A stretch of DNA of 64,000 nt from Podarcis raffonei (GCF_027172205.1 NC_070614.1:50904001-50968000), one strand, 5' to 3'; counted from the first letter of the stretch, positions 11,707 to 26,300 are shown. Numbers and translations are program-made. The notes: generated from the letters alone by a model not told the origin.

Positions 11707-14700
11707 TATTTATACCCCGCCCTTTCCGGTTAAGAAAACCGGGCTCAACAAATTTAAAACACTTAATTGATGCAACAAAAAACAGCATAAAATGCAGTAT
11801 AAAACATGAATAACAATGAATTCAGTATTCAAAAATCAATTTTGGGGAAAATCCATCCAATAAACATTAGATGATCACCAGGGCTAGCTAGCTAAATTAA
11901 TCCTATTTGGGCCAGTGAGGAGACCAGGGGAGAATTAGCTGTGGGATCCCAGAGCGGGTAATCTTTACAAAAAGGGGAGGGAAGGAAGGCTCTTAATCTC
12001 CGGGTCACGGGTTCAAGAGCTACGCTGGGTGGAACGTTCTTTCATATGTGGTTTACCTGTAAAAGGGTAAAAGAGTATTGGGAAATAATCTATAATGAAT
12101 TGAAAAAAATGTTTAAAAGTACAACCAGAGAGTCCTTTTTGTTGGGGATAATTCAGGCGGAAATTCCCAGGTGTCAAAAAAGGTTATTTATATGTATGCC
12201 ACTACTGCGGCCTGTGTTTCATTAGCCCAAAAATGGAAAAGGAGCGAGGTCCCAAATAAAGAAGAATGGCAACTTAAGCTGATGAAATATGCTCAGCTTG
12301 CAGACTTAACATATAGAATAAGAGAACAAGAAGAACATTGGAAAACGTTTATTGAATACATGGGGGGAATTGTCTACACGTGGAAACGCTGGCAGCATTA
12401 AGATAAATCCAACAGTGTAAATAAGGTTTGATGGATGTAATAATGGAATACTGAACAGTTTAGTTTTTGTAAAATATGCAGGGATTTATTATATGCAAAA
12501 TGAACCGTGGAAAGATAAGCAAGGAAGTCATTGGTATTTTAAGGATGTTTCAATGAGTATTCTAAATTGTAAAACAGGAAAATTAATAAAAATATATATA
12601 TACTGTATTTTTTCGTGTATAAGACTAGGTTTCCCCCCTTAAAATAATGTCAAAAATTAGGGGGCGTCTTATACACAGATACATCTCCCCAATTTTCTTA
12701 AATCTGAGTCCCCCAAAATAAGGGGCGTCTTATACATGGGGGGGCGTCTTATAGACGGAAAAATATGGTATATGCCCATGCTGGGCAAAAAGATTTCTGC
12801 TTTGCTGGGGGTTGGACTAGATGACCATCCGGGTCCCTTCCAATTCTATGATTCTGCTTACGGTTGGGGAGGGGGATGCAACACGAATGTTTTCACTGTA
12901 ACAGCTAGCTGTAGGATTGTGAAATATACTCAGATTCGAGAGTGGATTTCATGCTCTTTATTCAGCTCATAGTAGTGAGGAATGGAAGTTCCCCCAAAGT
13001 ATCTGCTTTATATACATTATTTACACAGTGAGCTGCACGTGATTGCCTAATTCCGGAATTCTCCTGTAGGCCAATCAGGTTGTGGATTCAGTTCCACCTG
13101 GAGCTGGATTGGGTGGCTCCTGCAGACCAATCATACTGCTGCATTGTTTTAGGACCAATCAGACTGCTGCATTCTGGACCCTATTGTTCTAGGACCAATC
13201 AGACTGCTGCATTCTGAATCCTATTGTTCTAAGACCAATCAGACTGCTGTATTCTGAATCCTATTGTTCTAGGACCAATCAGACTGCTGCATTCTGAATC
13301 CTATTGTTCTAGGACCAATCAGACTGCTGCATTCTGAATCCTATTGTTCTAGGACCAATCAGACTGCTGCATTCTGAATCCTATTGTTCTAGGACCAATC
13401 AGGCTGCTGCATTCTGAATCCTATTGTTCTAGGACCAATCAGACTGCTGCATTCTGAATCCTATTGTTCTAAGACCAATCAGACTGCTGCATTCTGGACC
13501 CTATTGTTCTAGGATCAATCAGGCTGCTGCATTCTGAATCCTATTGTTCTAAGACCAATCAGACTGCTGTATTCTGAATCCTATTGTTCAAGGATCAATC
13601 AGGCTGCTGCATTCTGAATCCTATTGTTCTAGGACCAATCAGACTGCTGCATTCTGAATCCTATTGTTCTAGGACCAATCAGACTGCTGCATTCTGAATC
13701 CTATTGTTCTAGGACCAATCAGACTGCTGCATTCTGAATCCTATTGTTCTAGGACCAATCAGACTGCTGCATTCTGAATCCTATTGTTCTAGGACCAATC
13801 AGACTGCTGCATTCTGAATCCTATTGTTCTAGGATCAATCAGGCTGCTGCATTCTGAATCCTATTGTTCTAGGATCAATCAGACTGCTGCATTCTGAATC
13901 CTATTGTTCTAGGACCAATCAGACTGCTGCATTCTGAATCCTATTGTTCTAGGATCAATCAGGCTGCTGCATTCTGAATCCTATTGTTCTAGGATCAATC
14001 AGGCTGCTGCATTCTGAATCCTATTGTTCTAGGATCAATCAGGCTGCTGCATTCTGAATCCTATTGTTCTAGGATCAATCAGGCTGCTGCATTCTGAATC
14101 CTATTGTTCTAGGATCAATCAGGCTGCTGCATTCTGAATCCTATTGTTCTAGGACCAATCAGACTGCTGCATTCTGAATCCTATTGTTCTAGGACCAATC
14201 AGACTGCTGCATTCTGAATCCTATTGTTCTAGGATCAATCAGGCTGCTGCATTCTGAATCCTATTGTTCTAGGATCAATCAGGCTGCTGCATTCTGAATC
14301 CTATTGTTCTAGGACCAATCAGACTGCTGCATTCTGAATCCTATTGTTCTAAAACCAATCAGACTGCTGCATTTTGGATCCTATTCAACTCAGTACGTAA
14401 GTGACTGATTCGCTGCATCTCACTTGACCCGGTCCATCTCTTTCTCCGCCTCTCCCACAGAAAGGAAACATCTTCATCACCGACTACAAGATCCTCGAGG
14501 GCATCCCCACCTGCAAACTGAACGGGAAGCAGCAGTATCTGGCAGCCCCCCTCTGCCTGCTGCACTTCAACCCCAAAGGCCAGATGATGCCCTTAGCCAT
14601 TCAGGTAACAGGACGCTTCTCGCTTGTCGCATCCTGACCCAAAAGCCATCTGCGCGGGACCAGAGGCATTGCGAATGTCCTTGCGGCGGCTGGCAGATCA

Positions 14701-17700
14701 CCAGATCCACCAGGTCACCCCTGGGGCACCCTGGCTAAACGTTGGAAGCCAGCCCAGACACCGATTCTGAGTTTACACCGTGCTTTTACATCCTTCAAGC
14801 TAGACAGGTCTAACCTGGAGGATTTGCCAGCATCCCTCTGTCTCAGGAGACAATGGAGGAGTGCGATTTTGGGGGTGGAGTCAAGCTGTTGGGGAGTTAT
14901 GGCGCCTGCTGTGGCTGGAGAGAGACATGTTTTGTGGCAGCCGGGGCAGAGGAAGGGGTCCAGTTCTGGGGGGTCAGGGGAGGGGCGGTACCTCTGGCGG
15001 GGACATGTGGTGCTCCTTCTGGGACTAATAATAAATAATAATAATAATAATAATACAGTGGTACCTCAGGTTACAGACGCTTCAGGTTACAGATGCTTCA
15101 GGTTACAGACTCCACTAACCCAGAAATAGTACCTCGGGTTAAGAACTTTGCTTAAGGGTGAGAGCAGGAATCATGTGGCGGCGGCAGAGGGAGGCCCCAT
15201 TAGCTAAAGTGGTACCTCAGGTTAAGAACAGTTTCAGGTTAAGAGCGGACCTCCAGAATGAATTATGTTCTTAACCTGAGGTACCACTGTAGTAATCATC
15301 ATCACCATCATCATTTTATTTATACCCTGCCCATCTGGACTGCTTCCAACAAAATATTTGCGGTTTCCACAAAGACAAAAAGGACACTAAGATGTCACAG
15401 ACTAAAAACTTCCCTGAACAGGGCTGCCTTAAGATGTCTTCTGAATGTCAGGTAGTTGTTTATCTCTTTGACATCTGATGGGAGGGCGTTCCACAGGGCG
15501 GGCGCCACTACCGACAAGGCCCTCCCTGTAGCTTTGCTTCTCGCAATGAGGGACCCGCCAGAAGGCCCTCGGCACTGGACCTCATCAGTGTCCGGGCTGA
15601 ACGATGGGGGTGGAGACGCTCCTTCAGGTATACTGGGCCTTTGAGGCCGTTTAGGGCTTTCAAGGTCAGCCACAACACTTTGAATTGTGCCGGAAATGTC
15701 CTGGGAGCCAGTGTAGGTCTTTCAGGACCGGTGTTATGTGGTATCGGCAGCCGCCCCCAGTCACCAGTCTAGCTGCCGCATTCTGGATTAATTGTAGTTT
15801 CCGGGTCACCTTCAAAGGTAGCCCTACATAAAGCGCATTGCAGTAGTCTAAGCGGGAGATAACTAGAGCATACACCACTCTGGTGAGACAGTCCGCAGGC
15901 AGGGAGGGTCTCATCCTGCATACCAGATGGAGCTGGTAGACAGCTGCCCTGGACACAGAATTGACCTGCGCCTCCATGGACAGCGGTGAGTCCAAAATGA
16001 CTCCCAGGCTGCGCACCTGGTCCTTCGGGGGCACAGCTACCCCATTCAGGACCAGGGAGTCCCCCACACCCGCCCTCCCCCTGTCCCCCCAAAAACAGTA
16101 CTTCTGTCTTGTCTGGATTCAACCTCAATCCATTTGTTTATTACCCTCCCTTCCCTCCTAGGTAAGCCCTCTCCTCCCCCATGGAACTGTTGGCGTCTTC
16201 GATTCCTGAATTGCAGGGGTTGGACTAGATGACCCATGGGGTCCCTTCCAGCGTTACGAATCTATGATCCCTCCTGCCGCTTGCTGTCCTCTGCTGGCAG
16301 TTCCCGGCCTTGCAGGTGTATATAAAACAGGACAACAACCTCTCTGATCTCCTCCTCTCACTGCTTTTCCCCCCGGTAGCTCAAACAAACCCCAGGGCCG
16401 GAGAACCCCATTTTCTTGCCCACGGACTCCAAGTGGGACTGGACGCTTGCCAAGATCTGGGTGAGGATGTCCAACTTCCACGTCCACGAGGTCAACACCC
16501 ACCTCCTTGAAGCGCACTTCCATTGTGAGGTCTACAGCATGGCCACCCTTCGCCAGCTGCCAATGTGTCACCCTCTGTACAAGGTAAGGGATCTTGAGGG
16601 GATAGTCTCCCAGAGGGTGGTCAGACATGGGGGCGCCCTCTGCGATGGGGGCCTGTTAACAGCTGAACAACCTGATGCCCTACTAGTGCCATACGAATTC
16701 TAAGGTCTCACAAATACAGTGGTACCTCGGGTTACATACGCTTCAGGTTACAGACTCCACTAACCCAGAAATTGTTATGTACTGAAGTTCTCACCCTGGG
16801 CCAGCAGGGGGATACTGTAGATAGTTCAGGTCCACATATGCAAATAAGGGATCAAAAGTGACGTTCAGTGATTGGATAGTTACGGAAAATGGTTACTGTT
16901 GCGTTCTAGTGGAGCTCTATATAAGCAGGCTGGCTGAACCCTTCATAAGAGCTGTTTGAAGAATCGCTGCGTCGTCTGATATGTTCACCCACAACTTAAC
17001 AGAAATAGTACCTCGGGTTAAGAACTTTGCTTCAGGATGAGAACAGAAATCGTGCTCTGGCAGCGCGGCGGCAGCAGGAGGCCCCATTAGCTAAAGTGGT
17101 GCTTCAGGTTAAGAACAGTTTCAGGTTAAGAACGGACCTCCGGAACAAATCAAGTACCGTATTTTTCGCTCTATAAGACACACCAGACCACAAGACGCAC
17201 CTAGTTTTCGGAGGAGGAAAACAAGAAAAAAAATATTCTGAATCTCAGAAGCCAGAACAGCAAGAGGGATCGCTGCACAGTGAAAGCAGCAATCCCTCTT
17301 GCTGTTCTGGCTTCTGGGATAGCTGCGCAGCCTGCATTCGCTCCATAAGACGCACACACATTTCCCCTTACTTTTTAGGAGGGAAAAAATGAGTCTTATA
17401 GAGCAAAAAATACGGTACTTAACCCGAGGTACCGCTGTATATATAAAGCATATGTTCATAAATTTACTGTACTAGGCAAACAGATGTATGTAAACCACAT
17501 GTCTGAAATAGTAAAGGTAAAGGGACCCCTGACCATTAGGTCCAGTCGTGGACGACTCTGGGGTTGCGCGCTCATCTCGCACTATAGCATAGCTGTCAAC
17601 TTTTCTCTTTTCTTGAGAGGAATCCTATTCGGAATAAGGGAATTTCCCTTAAAAAGGGGGAAAAGTTGACAGCTATGCTCTATAGGCCGAGGGAGCTGGC

Positions 17701-19842
17701 GTTTGTCCGCAGACAGCTTCCAGGTCATGTGGCCAGCATGACTAAGCTGCTTCTGGTGAACCAGAGCAGCGCACGGAAATGCCATTTACCTTCCCGCCAG
17801 AGCGGTACCTATTTATCTACTTGCACTTTGACGTGCTTTCAAACTGCTAGGTTGGCAGGAGCAGGGACTGAACAATGGGAGCTCACCCCATCGCGGGGAT
17901 TCAAACCGCTGACCTTCCGATCGGCAAGCCCTAGGCTCTGTGGTTTGCACCACAGCACCACCCGCATCCCTGATAGCTGAAATAATACAGGAGAGCAATC
18001 CTGAAACCATTTGGACTCTCCCAAAGCAACCTCAAACATTTCTCTGCAAGGAGGAAGAAAATGAGGAAAGCCTCTCTGTGGTGTTTTGCTTACCTGTCTG
18101 AAGGGCGTATTTGTGAATGAACAGGGTGAGCCTGTGACCTGGATTCAGGAATTAAAGCATTTAACATCACAAAAGAATGGCCAGGCTGCCCAGGTAGCGC
18201 AATCAGTGACCATTATCAGGTATCCTGGCAGACAGGATTTCTGCTGTAGATGCCTCCTTCTGTCATGTATTATGATGGGGTTTTTTGGGGGGGTCTGGCT
18301 ACGGGGTGGGCAGTTTCAAAAGTCTATATAAGAGCTTGCACACCAATGTTCTGGGTTCCTCCTCCTTTCCTGCATGTGAGGGGAGCACCCTATTGCAACA
18401 GTTTAAGAAAGATCAGGCTTACTAGCTGCTTCTCAATATTCTCTGTTATTTTCTCCTACCAATAGAGAACCCACTTAAGGACTCAGTACGGGCTCTTGGG
18501 TACCCCATAAGGGGAAAGGAGCAAGTTTTTCTTATAATACTAGGATGGTTTCATATGAGCTAAGGAGCCTCCTTAGGTGACTGTGAAGAACTAGCATTTC
18601 ACTCTCTCTCTCTCTTAAAAAAGAAATTAAGGTCCTAGTCCTCATTTTTATAGGATATCACGACAACGACGTCGTTGGAAGACTAGGTGCCGTAGCTTCA
18701 TTTTACTGAAAAATCCTCTTTAAAAATCCTATGTTACAATGCTGAACATGGGTGCCACAATTTAAGAAGGATATTGACCAGCTGGGAGGTGTGCAGAGGA
18801 GGGCAGCCAAGATGATGAGGAAACCAAGCCTGATGAGGAATGGTTGAAGGAGCTGGATATGTTTAGCCTGGAAAAGAGGAGACTGAGAGGAGATACGATA
18901 GCCATCTTGAGATATCTAAAGGGCTGTCACATGGAGGATGGAGCAAGCTTGTTTTCTCCTGCTCCGGAGTCCAGGACTCGAACCCATGGCTTCAAGTTAC
19001 AAGGAAGGAGATTCCGACTGAACATCAGGAGGAACTTTCTGGCAGTAAGAGCAGTTTGACAGGGGAACAGTCTCCCTAGGAAGGTTGTTGGCACTCCTTC
19101 CTTGGAGGTTTTTAAGCAGAGGCCAGATGGCTGTCTGCCACGGATGCTTTAGTTGAGATTCCTGCTTTGCAGAGGGTTGGACTAGATGACTCTAGGGGTC
19201 CCTTCCAACTCTATGATTCTTTGATTTAGGTGTGAATCGGAACAGATGCATAACCTAGCAGAAAATGGCAGAAATATGGCAAAAAAACTTGAGAACCTGA
19301 AATGTTTCTTGAGAAAGGCTGTTTCTTGAGAAAGGCTGCTCCCGGTGGAGTACAGGATCAGGTTTAAGGTGCTGGTTTTAACCTTTAAAGCCCTATACGG
19401 CCTAGGACCCTCGTACCTACGGGACCGCATCTCCTGGTATGCCCCACAGAGAAACTTACGGTCTTCAAATAAAAACATCTTGAAGGTCCCAGGCCACAGA
19501 GAAGTTAGGCTGGCCTCAACTAGAGCCAGGGCTTTTTCGGCTGTGGCTCCGATCTGGTGCAACGCTCTGTCGCAAGAGACTAGGGCCCTGCGGGACTTGA
19601 CATCTTTCCGCAGGGCCTGCAAGACAGAGCTGTTCCGCCAGGCCTTTGGCCAGGGCACAGCCTGACTCCCTCCCTCGGCAATCTTCGCGGAGCTCTGGCC
19701 CAATGCTGGCCAGTGGCTTGAATTTAATTAATTTTATAATGAATGATTTTAGAGTGTTGTTTGTGTTGTACTTTTGTACTGTTTTATTGTTGTTAGCCGC
19801 CCAGAGCCCGGCTTCAGCTGGGGAGGGCGGGATATAAATAAA

Positions 19843-19887
<45 letters not shown>

Positions 19888-22800
19888 GATGATGTTTGCA
19901 TTTGAGTGTGAGGAGGACGTCAGGAGACGCTTCCCTTCCAGTCTTAAACCCGTGTTTCTTCTCCTCTCTTTCCCACAGCTCCTGATACCCCACACCCGTT
20001 ATACTCTGCACATCAACACCCTTGCTCGTACCAGTCTTATCCAACCAGGAGGGGTATTTGATCAGGTAAGAGAGATTTGCAACAGGAGGAGAAAGTCCTG
20101 GGTCCTGGTCCCACATCAGGTGTCTAGCCAGCGGCCAAAAACACCCCCCATAAGTTGGGACTTGGTCTGAGGTGGGCAGCTGGAGCTGGGCTGAGACCCC
20201 TTAACGCATCGGGTTGGCTATGTGTCCAAAATGATGCTTTTGGGCCATGGCAGCTGAGGGACAGCTCGGCGTCCCAGGTAGGCTGCCACAGATGTAGGAA
20301 GAGGAGTCGGAAAAAGCTGCATCCTGGTGGACAGGAAGTGCCGCCATGTTGGCAGGAAGTCAGTGGAATGTCCAGGTCCTTCAGAGATGGAAACCCGCAA
20401 TGACAGTCACAGCCGTTACACAAATTTTAAGGTGCACACAGAGGGGGCATACACTCCACAGAAAACCAACCCTCCCACCGTCAAAATTAGGAAATATCCA
20501 TTCCCCCAATAGACACGTTATCTGAGTTCACAGAGCAATCCCGAAGCCATCTTGACTCTCTCAACGAGTCCAGATATGTTATCTGAAGTAGACGCGTCTT
20601 GGGGAAACCTTTCCCAATAGTTCTTTTCACTTGCAGAACACTCCAAATCCTGTACAGGAACGTTCGAAAACCGGAATACTTACTTCCGGGTTTTTGGCGT
20701 TCGGAAACTGAAACGTTTGACAACAGAGCCATTCAAATTCCGAGGTTTGACTGTAAATGGATAAACCTCTCACATGAATGGGGTAGGTCTGTGACAGTGG
20801 ATTCAAGAACTAAGATATGGCCCAAACTGGACTGGAAAAGGCATTCAGCAAGCATCTTAGGGTATTTTGGCAGGAGACAAGCAATACTCTCAAATTTCTG
20901 TTGTAGACCGCCTCTTACTGTGAAGCGGGTATGATGCTTTCGGGTGGTCTTTGGCTAAGGGGTCGGGCAATTTCTTAAATCTTTACAAGTGGTTACACAC
21001 TTTTGCTCTGGGTCCAGTGCCAGATTTACGTATAAGCTAAACAAGCTATAGCTTAGGGCCCCACAAAAATTTAAAGGAGAAAAAAACCGGATGTACATTT
21101 CCAAAATATAAAATAAAAAACAAATAAAATAAAACCTACATACAGCAACAGTGTTTTGTGTTGTGCGGGCTCCTATGATGTAAGTCATGGGCCTCGCCTG
21201 CTCCCTAAAATATCCCAGGTTTGCTCATTTCTATATATAGGGTGCCTACATTCTGCATGGACTGGTTGCACAGCAACATGGGCAAATGGCTTGAGATACC
21301 TATTAGGTCTATAAATGACCATATAGCATATATTCAACACAAAAAACAGGGACAATTTGTTGTTGACAAAGGACAGCTAGACATATAAAGGGTCCCATTA
21401 CCTTCAGTAGCTGAGGGCCTCGTCAAACCGAAATCCGGCCCTGCCGCACCTCCTTGCAGCGGGGATGGGGACGGCCCTGTTGCAACAGAAAAATAAAGAT
21501 CTGCCTTGCTTTGACTAGTTCCTGCCTCCACCCGTCCTTCTCTGACCGATCATGGACTGGATACTGAGTCCCTTGGAGGAGATGGGCTGTAAAAGCCAAC
21601 CCCAAATTTGCCCCAGCCGATCCGGATACCAGGCTGGGAGCTAATCACGGTTCTGGAAACGCAGGAATGAGCAGCGAAGGCCTGCCAAAAATTTCCATTA
21701 AAGGTAAAGGGACCCCTGACCATTAGGTCCAGTCCTCATCTCACTTTATTGGCCGAGGGAGCCGGCGTACAGATTCTGGCTCATGTGGCCAGCATGAGTA
21801 AGCCGCTTCTGGCAAACCAGAGCAGCGCACAGAAACGCCGTTTACCTTCCCGCCGGAGTGGTACCTATTTATCTACTTGCACTTGACGTGCTTTCGAACT
21901 GCTAGGTTGGCAGGAGCAGGGACCGAGCGACGGGACCTCACCCCGTCGCGGGGATTAGAACCGCCAACCTTCTGATCGGCAAGTCCTAGGCTCTGTGGTT
22001 TAACCCACAGCGCCACCCGTGAGTCCAAAAGCAGAGTTTTCATTTTGCAACACTGGGAGCAGAGGGTAGTCCATTCGGTTGATCCCATCGATTCTCATTG
22101 GTTCTGGTTTTCAGGCAGCTTTCACCACCCAATTGGCACCCTTTAGGCACTTTGGATGGCAGTTCTCAGCTGGGATCAGGGCTTCCAGGTTGGCTGTGTT
22201 TGCCCGCAAGTGCTTCCAGTTAGTGGGAATCTGCCTTTATTTATTTTTCAGTTTTTTATTTATACTTTTCAAATGTATACACTTCACTTGTTTCACAATC
22301 AATTTAACATTTCAAAGCTTGACTTCCTTCCCCCTTCTGCGGTTCCTTAAATTTATTTTTTAAAATATCTTCTGCATATCCAAATTCATTTAATTTGCTC
22401 CTTTAATTATCTACTTTAAATATAAACTCTTACGAAACTGCAGGTTATTCCAATAATCCTGCCAATGTTTTTATCTGTTTGCAATCTACCCTCAAATATT
22501 CAGTGAACCATTTCCATTCTTTTAGTAAAAGTTTTTTATCTTGATTTCTTATTCTTCTGGTAAGTTCTGCCATTTTCCTGCATATTCCAAAAAGTTTTTG
22601 TATCCATTCTTCCTTTACTGGGACTTCTGCTTCTTTCCAGTTCGGGGCAAGTACCATTCTTGCTGATGTTGTAGCATGCATAAATAAATTTCTATACAAT
22701 TCCCCGGAGGGAATCTGCCTTTGTGATCCTTGCATTTCCCCCCCCCCCATTGGTCTGCAGGCAACAGCGACGGGACGGGACGGGATGATAAAACTGCTAG

Positions 22801-23302
22801 CGAAAGGCGCGGAGGCCTCTACCTACAGCTCCCTTTGCCTCCCAGATGACCTGCAAGAAAGAGGAGTCGCCTCCTTGCCCAATTACTACTACAGGGATGA
22901 TGGGATGAAGATTTGGAAGGCCATAGAGACGTGAGCCTTTGCGGGTTGGGCCTGGGATCTGGGCACAGAAGGGATTGGTTGTGTATACCTGAAGGAGCGT
23001 CTCCACCCCCATCGTTCTGCCCGGACGCTGAGGTCCAGCGCCGAGGGCCTTCTGGCGGTTCCCTCATTGCAAGAAGCAAAGCTACAGGGAACCAGGCAGA
23101 GGGCCTTCTCGGTGGTGGTGCCCGCCCTGTGGAACGCCCTCCCACCAGATGTCAAAGAGATAAACAACTACCCGACATTTAGAAGATATCTGAAGGCAGC
23201 CCTGTTTGGGGAAGCTTTTAATATTTGATGTATTTATCGTGTTTTTAATTTTCTGTTGGAAGCCGCCCAGAGTGGCTGGGGAAACCCAGCTAGATGGGTG
23301 GG

Positions 23303-23349
<47 letters not shown>

Positions 23350-26300
23350 CTGTCTGATGGTTCTTATGACTAGGAAGTTCTTCCTAATGTGGTGAAAGGG
23401 AGGTAGGTTCAGAAACAGCAGAAACAAGGAGAATATTAGAGACAAATTGCACGATTAAGATTTTTCTGGGTCCGATTCGAATCCCGAAGCAATCTGTTCA
23501 CGCGCTCTGCCCCCGCAAATAAACACTGAAACAGAGGAAAATGACAGATGGCCTCATTCTCTGAGAAGGGAAAGGAAATAGTTAACTGTGGAAAGCAAAT
23601 TAAGTATTAAAATCACATTCCTTCCCCCCCCCCCACACACACCTTTTTAGATTTGTTTGGACTAGTTCAGCTTAAGTGATTGCCTTCAGCAAAAGCTGGA
23701 ATGTAGATCTGCTCTTAATTAAGGATCAAGGGTGATGATTAAGATGAGAGCAGGTGTTAGGCTTGAAACAAGGCCAAAACCTCCAGCCAATTTGAAAGGA
23801 ATCTCTGTTAAAGCCTTTTCCCTGAGATGGTCTGGCAGAAACCTTTGCGAGAAGGTGTTCTGGGTGAGGGAAAAGCTCAGTAAGTGGGGCACAAGACCCT
23901 TAAGCTCAAGGTTGTGGGTTCGAGCCCCACGTTGGACGAAAGATTCCTGTGTTGCAGCGGGGTTGGACTAGATGACCCTCTCGACCCATTCCAACTCTAC
24001 AATTTTCTGGTTTTCTGATGCTCTCTTAGGGCTCCCTGTTGCCGCTAGTTTCCCTTACTGCCAGGGTCCCTGTGCCTCTAAAATGCACATGAAAGACAGA
24101 ACATCAACAGGTGGAGCTTTTCTTAGCCCACACTTCTGTTTGTCCCCCGGGAAAACCAACCCTTTACTGTTGAACCAGAGCATGTGTCAAATTCCCATGT
24201 GCTGCGCCAATTTCCTCCCATTAGTAGGTTCATGAATATCTCGAATTCTTCCGCTTTCCAGGTTCGTCTCTGGAATCGTCGGTCTCTACTACAGATGTAA
24301 CTCATCTGTGAAGGGAGACCCCGAACTGCAAGCCTGGGTTCACGAGATCTTCACTGAAGCTTTCCTGGGCAGGAAGGAATCAGGTACCCCTCCTCTCTGT
24401 GTCCAACTAGTTTCAAATATACTCAGAGTTGAGAGTAGATTTAATGCTCTTTATTCAGCTCATAGTAGTGAGGAGGAATGGAAGTTCCCCCAGAATGTCT
24501 GCTTTATGTACATTATTTACACAATGGGCCCCACATGATTGGCTAATTCCGGGATTCTCCTGTAGGCCAATCAGGTTGCAGATTCACTTCCACCTGGAGC
24601 TGGATTGGGTGGCTCCTGTGGACCAATCAGACTGCTGCATTCTGGAGCCTATTGTTCTAGGACCAATCAGACTGCTGCATTCTGAATCCTGTTGTTCTAG
24701 GACCCAGACTGCTGCATTTTGGATCCTATTCAACTCAGTACATAACATAGTTCATGGTCCCTTTATTGGGCAAGACAGGACAACGGTCCAGGAAGCCAGG
24801 CCTGAAACAGGAAGTGCCTCACCAGCCAGAAAAGGGTGATTGCCATGGGCACCCCCCCAGTTGCGCCCCCAGGTCTTCCTGGCGAAGGAAGGGGGAGAAG
24901 GAACTTTGTGGTTTCTGGTATAAGAAAAAACTACTCCTTTCCCCTTAATGGGGTACCCAAGAGCCCGTAGAGAGTCCTTATGTAGGTTCTCTATCGGTAG
25001 GAGAAAATAACAGAGGCCAACCAGAGAATATTGAGAAGCAAAGCAGCTAGTAAGCCTGATCTTTTTTCAAGGAACTGTTGTAACAGGGTCCCCACACTCA
25101 GGAGGGAGAACCCTGAGCAATGGTGCGCAAGCCCTTATATAGACTCTTGAAATTGCCCACCCTATAGCCCAAGGCAAATGTAAAGGGACCCCTGACCCTT
25201 AGGTCCAGTCGTGGCCGACTCTGGGCTTGCGGCGCTCATCTCGCTTTATTGGCCGAGGGAGCCGGCATACAGCTTCTGGGTCATGTGGCCAGCATGACTA
25301 AGCCACTTCTGGCGAACCAGAGCAGCGCACGGAAATGCCGTTTACCTTCCCGCCGGAGCGGTACCTATTGATCTACTTGTGGTTTGACGTGTTTTCGAAC
25401 TGCTAGGTGGGCAGGAGCAGGGACCGAACAACAGGAGCTCACCTCGTTGCGGGGATTTGAACCACCCACCTTCTGATCAGCAAGCCCTAGGCTCTGTGGT
25501 TTAATCCACAGCGCCACCCACATCCCCTGTAGACCACCCCCCAAAACATCATGCATACATCACAGAAGTGGCAGTCTACAGCAGAATCCTGTCTGGCAGG
25601 AAACCTGTTAATGGGTTTACCTGGGCAGCCTGGCCATTCTTTTGTGATGATAAATACTTAATTCCTGAGTCCTGGTCACAGGCTCACCCTATTGATACCC
25701 AAATGTGCCCTTAAGGCAGGATTTGTGAGCACAGAGACAATGGGGAGACTTTTCCCATTTCCATCCAAACTGCAGAGGAATATTTGAGGTCACCGAAAGA
25801 GTCAAAATGGCTTTAGGACTGTTTTCCGGTACTGTTTCAGACATGTGGTTTATATATTTATGTATGTGTTTGCCTGGTACATTTATGAACATTTATTTTA
25901 TATCTTAGACCTTATAATTCTCATAACAGTTGCCAAGCAGTTACAGGGCTTTGCTTTGAAGGCATCACCCATTTCCTCTCCCACAATCCCCTCTGCTCCA
26001 TCACATCTCTAACCATAAACAGAACTGCCCACACACCATCCCTATAGGACACGGCTTCATGTTGCAGAATAGCTTGAACTTCCTGTCCATCCCAACAGGC
26101 GTTCCTTCCACCTTGGAAAGCAAAGCCGAGCTCATCAAGTTCCTCACCATGATCATCTTCTGCTCCTCTGCAAGGCATGCAGCTGTCAACAGCGGACAGG
26201 TATGTGGCCTCACCTGATCCTCTTTCTCCCCATCCCTTTCCTTAAACCCAATTCTGAACTGGACTGTGTCTGTTTCCCGGTGGTGGCAATACGTCCAGCG

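Larger units (their letters stand above)
16717..17437. mobile_element. Family B MITE with two nested elements
   Basis: TA-flanked ends (CAGTGGTACCTCGGG, CGAGGTACCGCTG). Split by a solo LTR (16773-17001) and a family C MITE (17157-17415). Confidence 0.8.
17440..18560 (+). mobile_element. Long LTR-like repeat, copy 1
   Basis: Shares long stretches with 24753-25927 (reversed): ATGTTCATAAAT, GGTGAGCCTGTGACC, AAAGAATGGCCAGGCTGCCC, TCTATATAAGAGCTTG, GAGAACC...AAGGACTC. Interrupted by a SINE (17513-17969). TATA-like box present; no coding region. ERV-type LTR is likely but its borders are unclear. Confidence 0.5.

Noticed and set aside
13151-14390. Regular 40-bp repeats resembling a CRISPR array
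   Set aside because: There are no unique spacers; the whole 40 bp repeats, and shorter versions occur in sister LTRs. It is a U3 minisatellite in a vertebrate genome.
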